A DNA stretch of 64,000 bases from Mycoplasma haemocanis str. Illinois. Lineage in GTDB: Bacteria; Bacillota_I; Bacilli_A; Mycoplasmatales; Mycoplasmoidaceae. Location of the stretch: positions 248,001-312,000 of the forward strand of contig NC_016638.1 in NCBI RefSeq assembly GCF_000238995.1. Direction: 5' to 3'. The position numbers and the translations under genes are program-made. Under the pieces are notes generated by a model. It was not told the origin of the DNA and ran no database searches. It saw only the letters and a list, made by a program, of their open reading frames with translations. The stretch's first letter is position 1. The number at the start of each line of letters is the position of its first letter. This document shows positions 10,501 through 21,038 of the stretch, one piece after another.

Positions 10501-11025
10501 TTGAAGTTCAAATTCTTAAAGAACCATTACAAGTTAGTAGCTTCTTCTGCGGTTGCAGTATCGGCATCCACTCTAGCTTTATTCAATCCTTTCTTAAAGG
10601 AGGAATCCCATTCTCTTGTAGAAGATATGATGAAAGCTTTTGAAGAGGAAGAAAGATTGGATGAGATTGTTCTAAAGAGAGCTAATTATCCCCCTAATAT
10701 TAGTGAAGAGCAACGAGGCTATATAGAGAAGGTACTTAAGTTTGAAAGAGAGAATGGTCTATGTAACATCATGTTTATTAATAATGAACGAGAAGGAAGC
10801 CACTATAGAGTTGAAAGTGGGTTTTGAGTTGGTGAAGGTAAATTCGCGGGAAGAAATATATTAAAGGAATTTTCGGAAATAACTTCTTCCATAAGGATAG
10901 CCGAAAAATGTAAATCCGCCGGAATAGATGGAAAGATCTTTATTAAAAATGGAGGAAATAATGTTTGAAACTACTTTGTAGAAGATCAAGATAAGGAGCC
11001 ATTCAAACGATGAACTCCTACTTAG
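10501..11025 (+). CDS. g17, family H anchored paralog, TTG start
   Basis: 174 aa. KFKFLKNHYKLVASSAVAVS anchor, then EEEERLDEI, YP..I.EEQ..YI, KFERENGLC, a GSHYRV motif, RNILKEF, ITSS.RIAEKCKSAG, IFIKNGGNNVWNYF. Only two cysteines and no two-cysteine unit. Its only relative in the window is g99, 51 kb away and about half identical by eye. TTG is chosen because g99 aligns from the same residue. Function not recognised. Convergent with g18, overlapping by 4 bp. Confidence 0.85.
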
Positions 11026-11651
11026 GAATTTAATCTATCCGATTCTTCTTTAATACATCACTTCTTAAGATTACTGAATAGTGTTTCAAAATTGACTTCA
11101 GTAGAATCCTTTTCAGAAATTTCTTTACATTTGGCCTTTAACTTCTTTCATTTATCATTAGCTACACTTCCCAAATCTAAGCCTGTAATTCTGTTGTCGG
11201 AGCTAGTCTCATAAGCCTTTTGTAACTTCTCTCAATCCCCCTTACTACTCTCATTTCCATCATTTGTATTTAGGAGTGTAAGTTTGTGAGACGTTAATAG
11301 GTTAGATAGAGTTTTAGGAATAGTACACCACCTTCTAGCTTTGGCGTAGTTCTTGGAATTAACACTATCTTCGGATAGTATCTCCTTACAGGAAGATTTA
11401 AGTTCTTCAATCTTAACATCCTCGTTTTTGGATGTAAATCTACCGTCCACTTCGTTCTTTTGTTGATTGTACTTAGTAAGCATCTTATTCCAATCTGATT
11501 CTTCTGTTATGGGGGTAAAGTGTTCTTCTTTAAGTTTGTCAGATACACTTTTTATTGATGTGCCGGAAGAAAGATGTTTCGCTAGAGCAACAGAGACGGA
11601 AATTCCCCCAACTGAAGTAACTGATATGGCTCCTATCTTAAGTACATTCAT
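11022..11651 (-). CDS. g18, family D anchored paralog
   Basis: 209 aa. Anchor NVLKIGAISVTSVGGISVSV; ectodomain KEEHFTPITEESDW, MLTKYNQQKNE, LKSSCKEIL, ARRWCTIPKTLSNLL, W..LQKAYE, LKAKCKEIS, LKKWCIKEESD. The ectodomain is very close to g28, but the anchor is of another type. Last of seven coupled minus-strand genes. Function unknown. Confidence 0.88.
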
Positions 11652-12268
11652 TACTTCTTATCAGAGCATCACTTAGATGCCTTATCTAGATAGTAGTCAT
11701 ATTCCGAGCTTCACTTGTCTTTAGCAATATATTCATTGCATTTATTCCTTAATTTCTGTCAAGAGGTATCGTTTGTGACGCTATCTACTTGAAAATCTTT
11801 TATATCGTTATTCCCTGTTTCCTTGTATTCACTTTCTAATGCGACTCATTTACTCTTATCTTCAGTATCTCCCGAAGTCTTTAAAACATCTATTCCTAAA
11901 TCCTTTAGCCTTTCTTGTACAGTTCTCGGCACTGTACATCAAAGCTTTACCCTTTCATAGGAAATGGAATCTCCCTCTTCCATTGCGAGAGTTGATGAAC
12001 AAACTCTTTTAAGATCTTCCAAAGAAGTAGTTCCGTTTCCGGAGACAAATCTATTGTTTTGCTTATGCTCGGAAGAATTGTATTTACTTAAAACAGTTTG
12101 TCAGTTTTGATTATCGTCATCTGAAAGAACAGAATATTTCTCTTTTTTTAACCTCTCTTTTAGGGTAGTAATGGGTTTGGGAGAGTTGGGATAAATAAAA
12201 TAAATTCCTCCCCCTACAGCTCCCGCGGCAGCGAAACCTAAAAGAGCGTAAAGATTATTAATAGACAC
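11651..12268 (-). CDS. g19, family D anchored paralog, GTG start
   Basis: 205 aa. GTG is chosen because it overlaps the g20 stop (TAGTG) and begins the anchor INNLYALLGFAAAGAVGGG; the downstream IYFIYPNSP is shared with g28 (IYLAYPHSP). Then NWQTVLSKYNS, LKRVCSSTL, KLWCTVPRTVQERL, WVALESEYKE, LRNKCNEY, SKWCSDKK. Stop overlaps the g18 ATG by one base. Function unknown. Confidence 0.85.
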
Positions 12269-12897
12269 TAACCTGAACTTGCTTGGGTAGACGATTTAGT
12301 ACAGAAAGATGTAAAGTTAGATATCTCTTCAGAGAATATATCTGAAGCTATATTTTTACACTCATCCAACATCTTCTGCTGTCAATCCTTTTCTGTAGCG
12401 TTACTACCTTTTTGTTCGAATACCGACTTAAAACCTCTATATAAGCTTTCTTTATTGCTACTTTTAAATTCATCTCAGTAGCTTGAAAAATCCGCTTTAT
12501 TCTTAATTAATTCCTTCCCAGAGGCAATCTTGTCTTCATTATTAAAGGAGCAGAAATTCTTGAAATCCTGTAGATCATTATCATTTCCAATTTCCTTGGA
12601 ATAGATATCTTCACAAGCTTGCTTCAAGAGGGAGGTATCAGCACCACTATTGGCAGTTTTCTCTTGTTTCGCCCTTATTAGTTTTGAGTGCTTAGGGGAA
12701 GAATTTGTTTCTGCTAAAGCTGTTAATTTCTTACCCCAAGTATCTTCATACTTTGTAGTATCAATAATGGCCTTAGAGTACTTAGTTCTAAAAGTCTCTT
12801 TAGACTCTGTCTTTATAAACTTAGATCCCAAATAACCAGCACCAGAAATTCCAGCTACACCTGCAACAACTAGTCCTATTTTCGTTGGAAGAGACAT
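12268..12897 (-). CDS. g20, family C anchored paralog
   Basis: 209 aa. MSLPTKIGLVVAGVAGISGA anchor, ETFRTKYSKAI, W.KKL.AL, SPKHSKLI, LLKQACEDIY, DFKNFCSFNNEDKI, then W.EF, MLDECKNIASDIF, NFTSFCTKSS. Paired with a family D gene exactly as g29 follows with g28, and the anchor matches g29. One-base overlaps on both sides. Function unknown. Confidence 0.87.
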
Positions 12898-13538
12898 TAA
12901 CTTCCCTTACAATACAATTCTTGATTTTTAAATTCCTTAGAATCGGACCCCATAAAGGGCTCTATTTTTACCCCATCACATCAATTCTTAAGACTCTCTC
13001 TATGTGTCTGCTCAAAAGTGCTCTTTCCCTTAATATTTTCCTTTAGTTGAGATAGAGCTGCAGTCAGCTTCCCTTTTTCGGAGAAATTATGATCTTTTAA
13101 AGATGTTAAAGTTGTATCCCATTTATTGGAAGTGTTGGTGTTATCGGTGTTTCAAGTGGAGTTAGCGCTTGCATCTTGATTGGTTTTGGAGCAATACTTC
13201 TTAAAGTCATCTAAATATTCTGAGCCTTCATAAGGGGAATCATAGATAGATTTACAACCTTCCCTCATAATCTTCTTGGCTTCCGCATCATTGGGAGATG
13301 GAGACTTTTTAGATGCTAAAACTGCTTTTGATAGCGTTGGATGTTTGGGAGTTGCTTGTTTTAAAGCTGTATATTTACTATTTCAGGAATCATTATCTTT
13401 GGAAGTATCTAAAAGAGCGTACTGGTATTTATTAGAGAAGGTCTCTTTAGTTTCTCAAGGCCTAAATGTAAGTAAACCACCAACTCCTGCTGCTCCTACA
13501 CCAATCCCCCCTAGTGATAGAACTAAATACTTACTCAT
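12897..13538 (-). CDS. g21, family C anchored paralog
   Basis: 213 aa. MSKYLVLSLGGIGVGAAGVG anchor, ETFSNKYQYALLD, W.SKYTALKQATPKHPTL, IMREGCKSIYDS, YLDDFKKYCSKTNQDA, NKWDTTLTSLK, LKNWCDGVK, F.NQELYCKGS. All six family C cysteine and aromatic positions are present. Function unknown. Confidence 0.88.
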
Positions 13539-14213
13539 CTACTTTTTGGTTACTACCTTCTTAAGACAAAACTTTTTGGCATTTTCAACATCCTGCAAAC
13601 CCTCTCCTAAATAAAATCCTTCAGATATAAGATCACATCATTCTTTCAGTTTTTCTCGATGATTTTCATCGAACTTTGACGGAGTCTTAGTATCTTTCTT
13701 TATTTTTTTAAATAACTCCAGAAGCTCTTTGACTAAGTCTTTCTCGGTCGCAGAAGATAAATCTTTCAATGGTTCGTCTCATTCGTTTTTAGTCTTAGGG
13801 TTTTTAGTATCTTCAGAAATTCAATCTCCTTTAATTACATCTTTATTTGTTTTGGAGCAATAGTACTTAAAATCCAAGAAGTATGGAGTAGCCATGGTTG
13901 CTGAGTCGTAGATGTCTTTGCACCCCTCTTTATGGAGTTTTTTAGAATCTTGTTGTTGGGTATTGGTTTCTTTGGCCTTTAGTAATTTAGGATGTGTTGG
14001 TTTTCCATCCTTCAAAAGATTTCATTTGGTATTTCAAATTTCTTCATCTCCATTTAAGTCCAGTAAAGGAGTCTTATATTTGTCTTTGAAACGAACGTTT
14101 AGTTTAGGATTTACGATCTTCTTTTTTGGTTGAAAGTTAGGGGACGAGTGGTAAGAGCCCAAAACACCCCCAGTACCACCAATTACAACAGCTATAGGAG
14201 TAAATTTAGACAC
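13539..14213 (-). CDS. g22, family C anchored paralog, GTG start
   Basis: 224 aa. Starts GTG-SKFTPIAVVIGGTGGV; g35 and g100 use the same GTG-SK start, which supports it. FKDKYKTPLLD, W..KWNLLKDGKPTHPKLL, LHKEGCKDIYDS, FLDFKYYCSKTNKDVI, LKEWCDLISEGFYLGEG, KKFCLKKVV. The TAG is immediately followed by the g21 ATG. Function unknown. Confidence 0.86.
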
Positions 14214-14215
14214 TT

Positions 14216-14830
14216 CTACTTTGCACAGTAGTCTCTAAAGTTTTGAAATCCAGCATCATTGCCACCAACAAAAATCTTAGTTTTCATGTTATCGCATCAC
14301 CCTTTTAAAGTCTCTCTATGGGTTTCACTGGGGCTCGCACTTCCTATTGCATTTTTTAAAGTCTTAAGGGCAGAATTCAAGGTTTCCAATTTGTCACTTC
14401 CAAGTTCCTTTAGTGAATTTAATTTCTTATCTCATTCTGTCGCTGTACTTTTGGGATCAGTAATAAAAGTCTTGGGAGCTATTAAATCTCTCATGTTCTT
14501 AGTACAATAAGATTCAAAGTCTGAAAAGTACTTCTCCTCGTCAATAGGCATTTCATATATTTCCAAACAAGCCTCTTTATGCAGTCTCTTGGAGAGATCG
14601 GAGGAAGAGTGGTTAGTAACAGCTTCCTTAAGCTTTTTATAGATGGGTGTTTTTCCACTTAAAGAAGCATGTCGAGAATCTCAAATGGAGGAGTCCCCCT
14701 CTTTACTTAAAAGAGCATTCTTATATTTGACTCTAAAAGTTTCAGTTGTTGGTTTGAGTAAGAAATAACTACCAACACTTGCCCCCACAACTCCAGTTGA
14801 TCCTATTCCTAGGACTATTCATTTACTCAT
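14216..14830 (-). CDS. g23, family C anchored paralog
   Basis: 204 aa. Anchor SKWIVLGIGSTGVVGASVGS, with TGA as Trp at residue 4. ETFRVKYKNALL, IWDSRHASLSGKTPIYKKL, LHKEACLEIYEM, FSDFESYCTKNMRDL, W..KLNSLKE, LKGWCDNMK, FQNFRDYCAK. Function unknown. Confidence 0.87.
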
Positions 14831-14832
14831 AA

Positions 14833-15486
14833 CTAACTAATCACCTTACAAAAGTCTTCTTGATTCTTAAATTGAGTAGTTTCTTCCCCCTCAAATAATT
14901 CTTTATTGGTGCTTTCACATCACCCTTTAATACGTTTTCTAATGTCAGTACTGAAAGGCTTATCGCCAGTAATCTCCTGTTTTAATTGTGCTAATACAGG
15001 ATCTAACTTTCCCTTAGTTTCCATCGTGTGAGACTTTAGGGTCTCTAGAGCCTTATCCCACTTATTGTCAGAAGAATTCTCTGCGGTATCGTTATTTCAG
15101 GAAGTAACTTTACTTATATCCTTGTTAGTTTTGGCGCAGTAATTCTTGAAGTCGGAGAAAATATTTTTGTCTTCATAACTAGATTCATAAATTTCAAAAC
15201 AACCCTCTTTTAAAAGCCTCTTAGCTTCTTCGTCATGCTTTCCAGTTCCAGAACTTTTGGCTACCGCTTTCTTTAAAGTGGGATGGTGGGGAGAAGAATT
15301 CTTAATTTCTTCATATTTTTTATTTCATAAACTTTCATCCCCCGTTTCATTTAATAAAGCTACCTTGTATTTATTTTTTATTAATAGGGATTTATCTGTC
15401 TTGTTATGGATTAAAAGAAAATAACTACCAATTCCTGACCCTGCTGCTCCTACAACCCCCGCAGTTATCAATAGTGTTTTACTCAT
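14833..15486 (-). CDS. g24, family C anchored paralog
   Basis: 217 aa. SKTLLITAGVVGAAGSGIGS anchor, IKNKYKVALLNE, LWNKKYEEIKNSSPHHPTL, LLKEGCFEIYESS, FSDFKNYCAKTNKDIS, NKWDKALETLK, IKGWCESTNKELFEGEE, FKNQEDFCKVIS. Closest to g36. First gene of the seven-gene minus-strand run, divergent from g25. Function unknown. Confidence 0.88.
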
Positions 15487-15500
15487 AGAAAAATTTAGAA

Positions 15501-15528
15501 ATTTTATGCCGTTCCTTTACCAGTAAAA
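15501..15528 (-). promoter_or_regulatory. candidate promoter of g24
   Basis: On the minus strand TTTTAC (plus 15523-15528) and TAAAAT (plus 15501-15506) are about 16 bp apart, with the ATG of g24 14 bases beyond. No strong Shine-Dalgarno sequence follows. Shares an 84-bp divergent gap with the g25 promoter. Confidence 0.3.
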
Positions 15529-15532
15529 ATCC

Positions 15533-15561
15533 TTGAGTCTATTTATGATGGATGCTAATTT
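15533..15561 (+). promoter_or_regulatory. candidate promoter of g25
   Basis: TTGAGT at 15533-15538 and TAATTT at 15556-15561 are spaced 17 bp apart; the g25 ATG follows at 15571 after TATAGGAAT, which could serve as a weak ribosome site. Confidence 0.3.
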
Positions 15562-15570
15562 TATAGGAAT

Positions 15571-16179
15571 ATGAATAAATTAGGAATAGCAGCTTTGCTT
15601 TCTACAGGAGGAGCCGGAGCTTCTTATGCAGGATATTCTTATTGAGCTTCCAAAAATGTAGCTAGGAGTCCTGTTACCATAGGTCAGAAGTGATCTAAGT
15701 TTTGGATTGGAAATTCCGACGTTAATAATGCTGTTTGGAGTAACAAGAGTTCTAAGTTAACTGCAGCAGACGAAGCCACCTTACATCCAGATTTAAAAGC
15801 CATTAAAAAGTCTTTTCGTTTGGAAGATTTGAAGTCTTGATGCTTTAACGCTTCTAGTTCAGAATATGAAGGAAAGGATTCCTCCTATTTAGAGGGAGTT
15901 AGAGGTTATTGTACCTTTGATATTCAAGATAAGTTAACTAAGAGTGCTTTAACTAAGGAAGGAAGTTGGAATGATGCTAATGAGCGTTTAAAGAAATATG
16001 ATAAATCTTTGTCTTCTGTCATGACAGATATAAAGTCAAAGTTATCTAAAGAATCTTCTCCTGATGTGGATGCTTTAAAGAATTGATGCACTTCTAACTA
16101 TTTAAAGCCGTGATTGGGAGATGATGAAGCTGATTTTATGGATGTACAGAGTTATTGCACTACTCCAGTAAAGGAATAA
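15571..16179 (+). CDS. g25, family I anchored paralog
   Basis: 202 aa. NKLGIAALLSTGGAGASYAG anchor, then two plain copies of a cysteine unit: IKKSFRLEDLKSWC...YLEGVRGYC and W..ANERLKKYD...ALKNWC...FMDVQSYC. This makes the internal duplication unusually easy to see. Its only close relative is the adjacent g26. Function unknown. Confidence 0.87.
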
Positions 16180-16182
16180 TAA

Positions 16183-16791
16183 ATGGTTAAAGTTGGGTTG
16201 GCAATAGCTGGAGCGGCAGGAACTGCGACAACCGCTTATTTAGGATATTCGTTAATTCATAAGTCTTCAAAACCTACTATCGGAGAAAAATGATCCGAGT
16301 TTCTTCTGTTAAATGGAACTGAGGCTCAGTGATCTCTGCGGAAAACTAAGCTTTCCAAAGGAATAGATGAGTCTCTAACTCCTGAGTTAAGAAAACTTAA
16401 GTCTAATACTGACGGCCTTAAAGATTGGTGTGCAGAAGCTGCTAAGAAAACCTATTCTGATGTTGATTCCTTGTATTTGTCTAATGTAAGGAGTTATTGC
16501 ACTTTCTATGTAAGGGATAAATTTGAAGGTAAGTATATTGAGAGTGGTGGGTCTTGAGAGGGAGCTAACAAGAGACTTACAGATCTAAATTCTGATGATG
16601 GTTTATCTTCGGAAATGAAGGGAATTAAAGAGGCATTGAAGAAGGTTTCATCTCCACCTAAGACTCCAGAAGATCTAAAGAATTGATGCACATCTGCTTA
16701 CGATAAGCCTTATTTAGGAGAGAATGACTCTCTATTTAAAGATGTTACTCTTTACTGTTCTAAAGTAGGGACCACCCCATCTCCTCAATAA
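16183..16791 (+). CDS. g26, family I anchored paralog
   Basis: 202 aa, the same length as g25 and evidently its tandem duplicate. VKVGLAIAGAAGTATTAYLG anchor, GEKWSEFLLLNG, LKDWCAEA, YLSNVRSYC, W.GANKRLTDLN, LKNWCTSAY, LFKDVTLYC. Stop overlaps the g27 ATG by one base. Function unknown. Confidence 0.87.
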
Positions 16792-17450
16792 TGAATTTCA
16801 CACTTTTAAAAATCGCTTGTGGAGTTGGAGCTATGGGTGTGGTAGGAACTGGATGTTATTTTGTTTCTACTAATTTGGAGACTTCTAAGAAGAAAACAAT
16901 AGCGAATAGGCTTTCTAAAGAGAAATTCATTCTCCTTAATTTTGAAACAGGAAATTTAGAAGAATGAAAGTCCGTTCTTAAGGAATATGAGAAAGTCGGC
17001 AATGTAGATAAATTTGACGGAATTTCCTTAGATACTACAAGCAGTGATAAGGATGGTAAGAATATTGCTTCTCTTAAAGCAGCTTGTAAAGATTTAGTAG
17101 TTAAGGAAGATTTATCTGAAGATTTGTATAGGAAAGCTAGGAGATGGTGCGTGATTCCTCAGAGTATAAAGGATCGTATGGAAGCTTTAGGAGATAAGAT
17201 TTTGGATTATACAAGTGAGAAGTCTAGTAATGCGTCTTGGGCAGCCTGAGAAGAAAAGATAAAGACTTATACCGGAAAAGAAATTATTTCTACCGGTTCC
17301 GCTTGATCTTCTCCAAGCAGTAATGATGCTAAAGTAGATGCCATAAAGAAAGATTGTAAGTCCTTCTTAGAAGGAGCTTCTAGAACTTATGACTCTGATT
17401 TTGAGGAGAAATATAAGAAGGCGATAACTTGATGTGGATTATTGAGTTAG
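16791..17450 (+). CDS. g27, family D anchored paralog
   Basis: 219 aa. Anchor ACGVGAMGVVGTGCYFVSTN is close to g15; EKFILLNFETGN, EWKSVLKEYE, LKAACKDLV, ARRWCVIPQSIKDRM, AWEEKIKTYTG, IKKDCKSFLEG, SDFEEKYKKAITWCG. The second half is closest to g16, so it looks mosaic between g15-like and g16-like parts. Its last 12 bp overlap g28 tail to tail. Function unknown. Confidence 0.88.
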
Positions 17451-18053
17451 TTTATCGGACTCTTCTTTAGTACATCATCTCTTTAAATTACTAAACAGAG
17501 TTTCAAAGTTTTCCTCGGTAGAATCTTTTTGGGAAATTTCTTTACATTTCTCCCTTAACTTCTTTCATTTATCTCCATCAGATCCCAAGTCTAAGCCATC
17601 AATTCTATTCTCTGAAGCTTTCTCATAAGATTTTTGCAACTTATCTCACTCCTGTTGATTTTCACTCCCATCACCTGTATTTAATAGATTTAATTTATGA
17701 GCTTCTAATAGACTGGATAAAGTCTTTGGAATGGTGCATCACCTCCTAGATTTCTTATAGTTCTCAGAAGTATCAGCATTTTCTGATAAAGCCTTCTTAC
17801 AAGAAGATTTAAGATCTTCCAATTTAACATCCACTTTCTCCGATGTGAATCTAGCTTCATTCTTCTTCTCATTGTACTTAGTCAACATAGTTTGTCAAGC
17901 GCTATCTTCAGTTATGGGCACAAAATACTCTTGCCTCAACTTGTCTTCAATGCTTTTAGAGCGGAATGTAGGGGAGTGTGGATAAGCTAAATATATTCCT
18001 CCACCAATTGCCCCAACAGCTCCGGTTCCAGCCAAGATATAAAGATAATTCAT
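17439..18053 (-). CDS. g28, family D paralog, mosaic of g19 anchor and g18 ectodomain
   Basis: 204 aa. Anchor NYLYILAGTGAVGAIGGGIY and the following LAYPHSP resemble g19, but from about residue 45 onward EYFVPITEDSAW, MLTKYNEKKNE, RRWCTIPKTLSSLL, LGSDGDKWKKL and LKRWCTKEESD match g18. Its ATG overlaps the g29 stop, as g19 does with g20. Function unknown. Confidence 0.88.
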
Positions 18054-18658
18054 TATGATTTGATGCAGAACTCCTTAAAGTTAGAAATTTCTCCCTTAAA
18101 TATTTCGGCAGCTAATTTCTTACATTTAGAAAGCATACTCCCTTTTCACGCTTCATCTGCAGAACCATTTGCAGGCTTATTTATATCTTTAAATTCTTCG
18201 TGTAAATCTTTAACAGTCTTTTGATTGAATGAAGATCACTTATTTCCTAAATCTGAATTCGAAGCAACTAAGGATTTACCGGTCTCAATTTTATCTTCAT
18301 TATTAAAGGAACAGTAGTTCTTAAAGTCTTCTAAAAATCCATTATCTACTGGCTTGTTATGTATGTCTTTGCAACCTCTTTTTAAAGATTCTTCAGCTTC
18401 TTTATTTTTGCTTCCTTTTTTATGGTTTTTAGCTGCAATTAATTCTGGATGCTTAGGGTCGGTTGAGCTTTTCTCCAAAGCTTCCAATTTCTTGTTTAAT
18501 GTTGTGGAATTATCAAGGAACCCTTTTATTGCAACGGAATACTTACTCTTAAATGTCTCTCGGGGTTCATTCTTGATGAGATTAGAGCCTAAATAACCGA
18601 CACCAGAAATCCCTACAACCCCAACACAACCTAACCCTATCTTAGCCGGTAATGTCAT
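18053..18658 (-). CDS. g29, family C anchored paralog
   Basis: 201 aa. MTLPAKIGLGCVGVVGISGV anchor as in g20; ETFKSKYSVAI, KKLEAL, PKHPELI, SLKRGCKDIH, DFKNYCSFNNEDKI, MLSKCKKLAAEIF, NFKEFCIKS. With g28 it repeats the D-C pair g19-g20. Function unknown. Confidence 0.88.
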
Positions 18659-18697
18659 TATTTAAAGTACAGCTTTTAAATCCCAACCAACGATTCG

Positions 18698-19096
18698 TTA
18701 TTGCGATTTCTTTAAATACTCCTTTCTTCACGCTTCTTGATCCGGAAAAACCCACTTTGCACCGCTATTTTGAGTTCCATTATCTAAATAAACAAAGGCA
18801 ACTAATCCCTCTTCATAAGCTTTTCTAGCTTTCTCTAAAGCGTCATCCAAACCTGCCGCTGTTGATCCGTACACGTTCTTTCCAAATGACTCTAAATAAT
18901 TTTTAAACTGATCTTCTTCTTTAAACGTTTGTAGACAGCTTCCAAAACCGCCCTTTCCATCAGTCACCGCCACACAAAACGAACCAGATTTTTTCTTTGA
19001 AAATAATTTATCTGGGGATAAAAGTAAATAACTTCCTCCCACGCCAACAGCAACTGTCCCTCCCACCATTCCAAGAATTGCCTTACTACCAAACAT
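18698..19096 (-). CDS. g30, family B small anchored paralog
   Basis: 132 aa. FGSKAILGMVGGTVAVGVGG anchor, GSFCVAV...GSC pair, TFKEEDQFKNYLE, AAGLDDALEKARKAYEEGL, WVFPDQEAW. Last gene of the inverted B-A-A-B block and the counterpart of g8. Function unknown. Confidence 0.88.
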
Positions 19097-19176
19097 ATCC
19101 CATTTAATTAGAATACTAAAGTACCTAATTTCGGTAGTATTCTTATAAACATCTCGTACCGCTTTTAGTGACCCTA

Positions 19177-19884
19177 CTAGGAATTTTGCTTAGTACATCA
19201 ATCAAGAGCTCGAGAATATTCGCTCTCAAAATTATTATCAGAAGACTTAAGATCTAACTTCTCGGTACACTTTTTCTTAAATTCCTCAGGTACATTCTCA
19301 TCTGTAGAAGTTTTTGGATCTCAATCCTTTAAATGCCAAGCGTCATTTCCTTTAACAACTTCTTTATTCTCCTCCCTATAAAGTTTCCAAGTAGCCTTTC
19401 ATCCCTCGTTATCTCCATCTCCCAATATCTTCTTACCAGAATCTAAAATCCAATCCTTAACAGAAGCATCTCTAGTACAAAATTCCAAAACCTCTTTGTA
19501 AAGATCATCATTAACCCCTTCTACCTGTTGTTCCCCATGAGATGAACAAGCTTGAACGAAATATGTCGGAGCTTCCTCCTCGTTAATTTCTGTACCTTTT
19601 GCTCTATCAGTTCATTCTCTTAAATTCCAAGTATCCTCACCAACCTTACTATCCTTGTTCTTGGCCCTATATGACTTTCACGCAGATTTTCAAACCGTAT
19701 CATTAGTTTTAGCGGAAGGTTCTATTAATCTCTTTTTGGGATTGAATTCCTTAAGTAACTTTGATATAGATGTCTTTACAGGCTTCTCTCCTTTTCCTTT
19801 AAAAATACCTCCCATATATAAAGCTCCAGCAGTTGTAGTTCCTGCTGCAGAGAATCCTAAAGCGACTTTAGTTAACGAAGTCAT
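19177..19884 (-). CDS. g31, family A anchored paralog
   Basis: 235 aa. MTSLTKVALGFSAAGTTTAG anchor, KTSISKLLKEFNPKKRLIE, W.SAW.SYRAKNKDSKVGED, YFVQACSSHGEQQ, FCTRDASVKDWI, FKKKCTEKLDLKSSD, DWCTKQNS. Counterpart of g7 in the inverted block and also very close to g1. Function unknown. Confidence 0.88.
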
Positions 19885-19886
19885 CT

Positions 19887-20555
19887 CTACTTAGTACACC
19901 ATGCAAGGACATTCTTATAGTTCTCATCCTCCAATTTATGGGCTGGCTGTTTAATCTTTTCTTCACACTTAGATTTGTAATCAGATGGAAGAGTCTCTTT
20001 ATCCTTCTCAGTTTCCCAATTATTTATTCCTCAAGGATTCTTATCTTTATTTTGAGTTCTATAAACTCCCCATGCTGCCTTCCATTCTGTCTCCTGTTCG
20101 GATCCTGAAGTATCTAATAACTGTTTACCCTTATTTTCCTCCTTAATAAGATCACTCACCAAGGTGTTTCTAGTACAGTAAGCTAAAACCTGTTTGTACA
20201 GTGGGTCTTCCTTCCCAGAAACCTCTACTTTGCTATTAGCATCACATGCGGAAAGAAATTCCTGAGTAGCATCCGTTAAAGTAACTGGAGTTGTCGGTTT
20301 AGACCAACCTTTTAAATTTCAAATATCCTTTTCATTATTCTTATTCTGATCTCTATAAAGCTTGTAGGAAGATTTTCAATCAGCATCTTTAACTTCGGTA
20401 GCAGTTATAAGACGTTTTTCCGGATTAACACTTCTTAGCAAAGAAGAAATAGATACTTTTTTAGCTTTAAATAAATCAGAGCTAAAATAAATCCCTCCCC
20501 CTATTGTAGCTCCGGAAACGGTTGTTGCGAAAGCTACTTTAACTAAAGTTGTCAT
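19887..20555 (-). CDS. g32, family A anchored paralog
   Basis: 222 aa. MTTLVKVAFATTVSGATIGG anchor, EKRLITATE, W.SSYKLYRDQNKNNEKD, SACDANSKVEVSGK, YCTRNTLVSDLI, YKSKCEEK, AWCTK. Counterpart of g6 in the inverted block. Two bases separate it from g31. Function unknown. Confidence 0.88.
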
Positions 20556-20626
20556 TTCTATTTAGAACACCGATTTAGGCGATCGAATATCTATATACAG
20601 GCTAAGACGAAGTTCTTAAACTTCCG

Positions 20627-21019
20627 TTATTTTGCTTTCTTTAAATACTCCTTTCTCCACTCTTCTTGATCTGGAAAAACTCACCTTTTACTTGACGTTG
20701 TACTATCCAAATAAACAAAAGCAGTTAACCCATCTGCGTAAGCTTTTTTAGCTTTCTCTAAAGCGTCATCCAAACCTTCCGCTGTGGATCCGTGACTATT
20801 TCGTCCCTGAGATTCTAGATAATTTTTAAACTCATCTGCATCTTTAAAAGTTGCTAGACAGCTATCGAAACCACCACTTTGAGAACGTAGTGCGAAACAA
20901 AATGAACCAAACTTTTTCTTTGAAAACAATTTACCATCAGATAAAAGAAAATAACTACCTCCAATAGTAGCAGTAACTGCTCCTCCGGCCAATCCTAGAA
21001 TTGCTTTACTACCTAACAT
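20627..21019 (-). CDS. g33, family B small anchored paralog
   Basis: 130 aa, the shortest intact B member. MLGSKAILGLAGGAVTATIG anchor, GSFCFAL...DSC pair (GSC altered to DSC), TFKDADEFKNYLE, AEGLDDALEKAKKAYADGL, WVFPDQEEW. First gene of the inverted B-A-A-B block, counterpart of g5. Function unknown. Confidence 0.88.
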
Positions 21020-21038
21020 ATTCTTCTAAAACCAAGAC

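Noticed and set aside
13276-14510. Plus-strand ORFs opposite g21-g23
   Set aside because: They mirror minus-strand family C genes with full motifs; their translations match no family and their ends do not fit the operon spacing.
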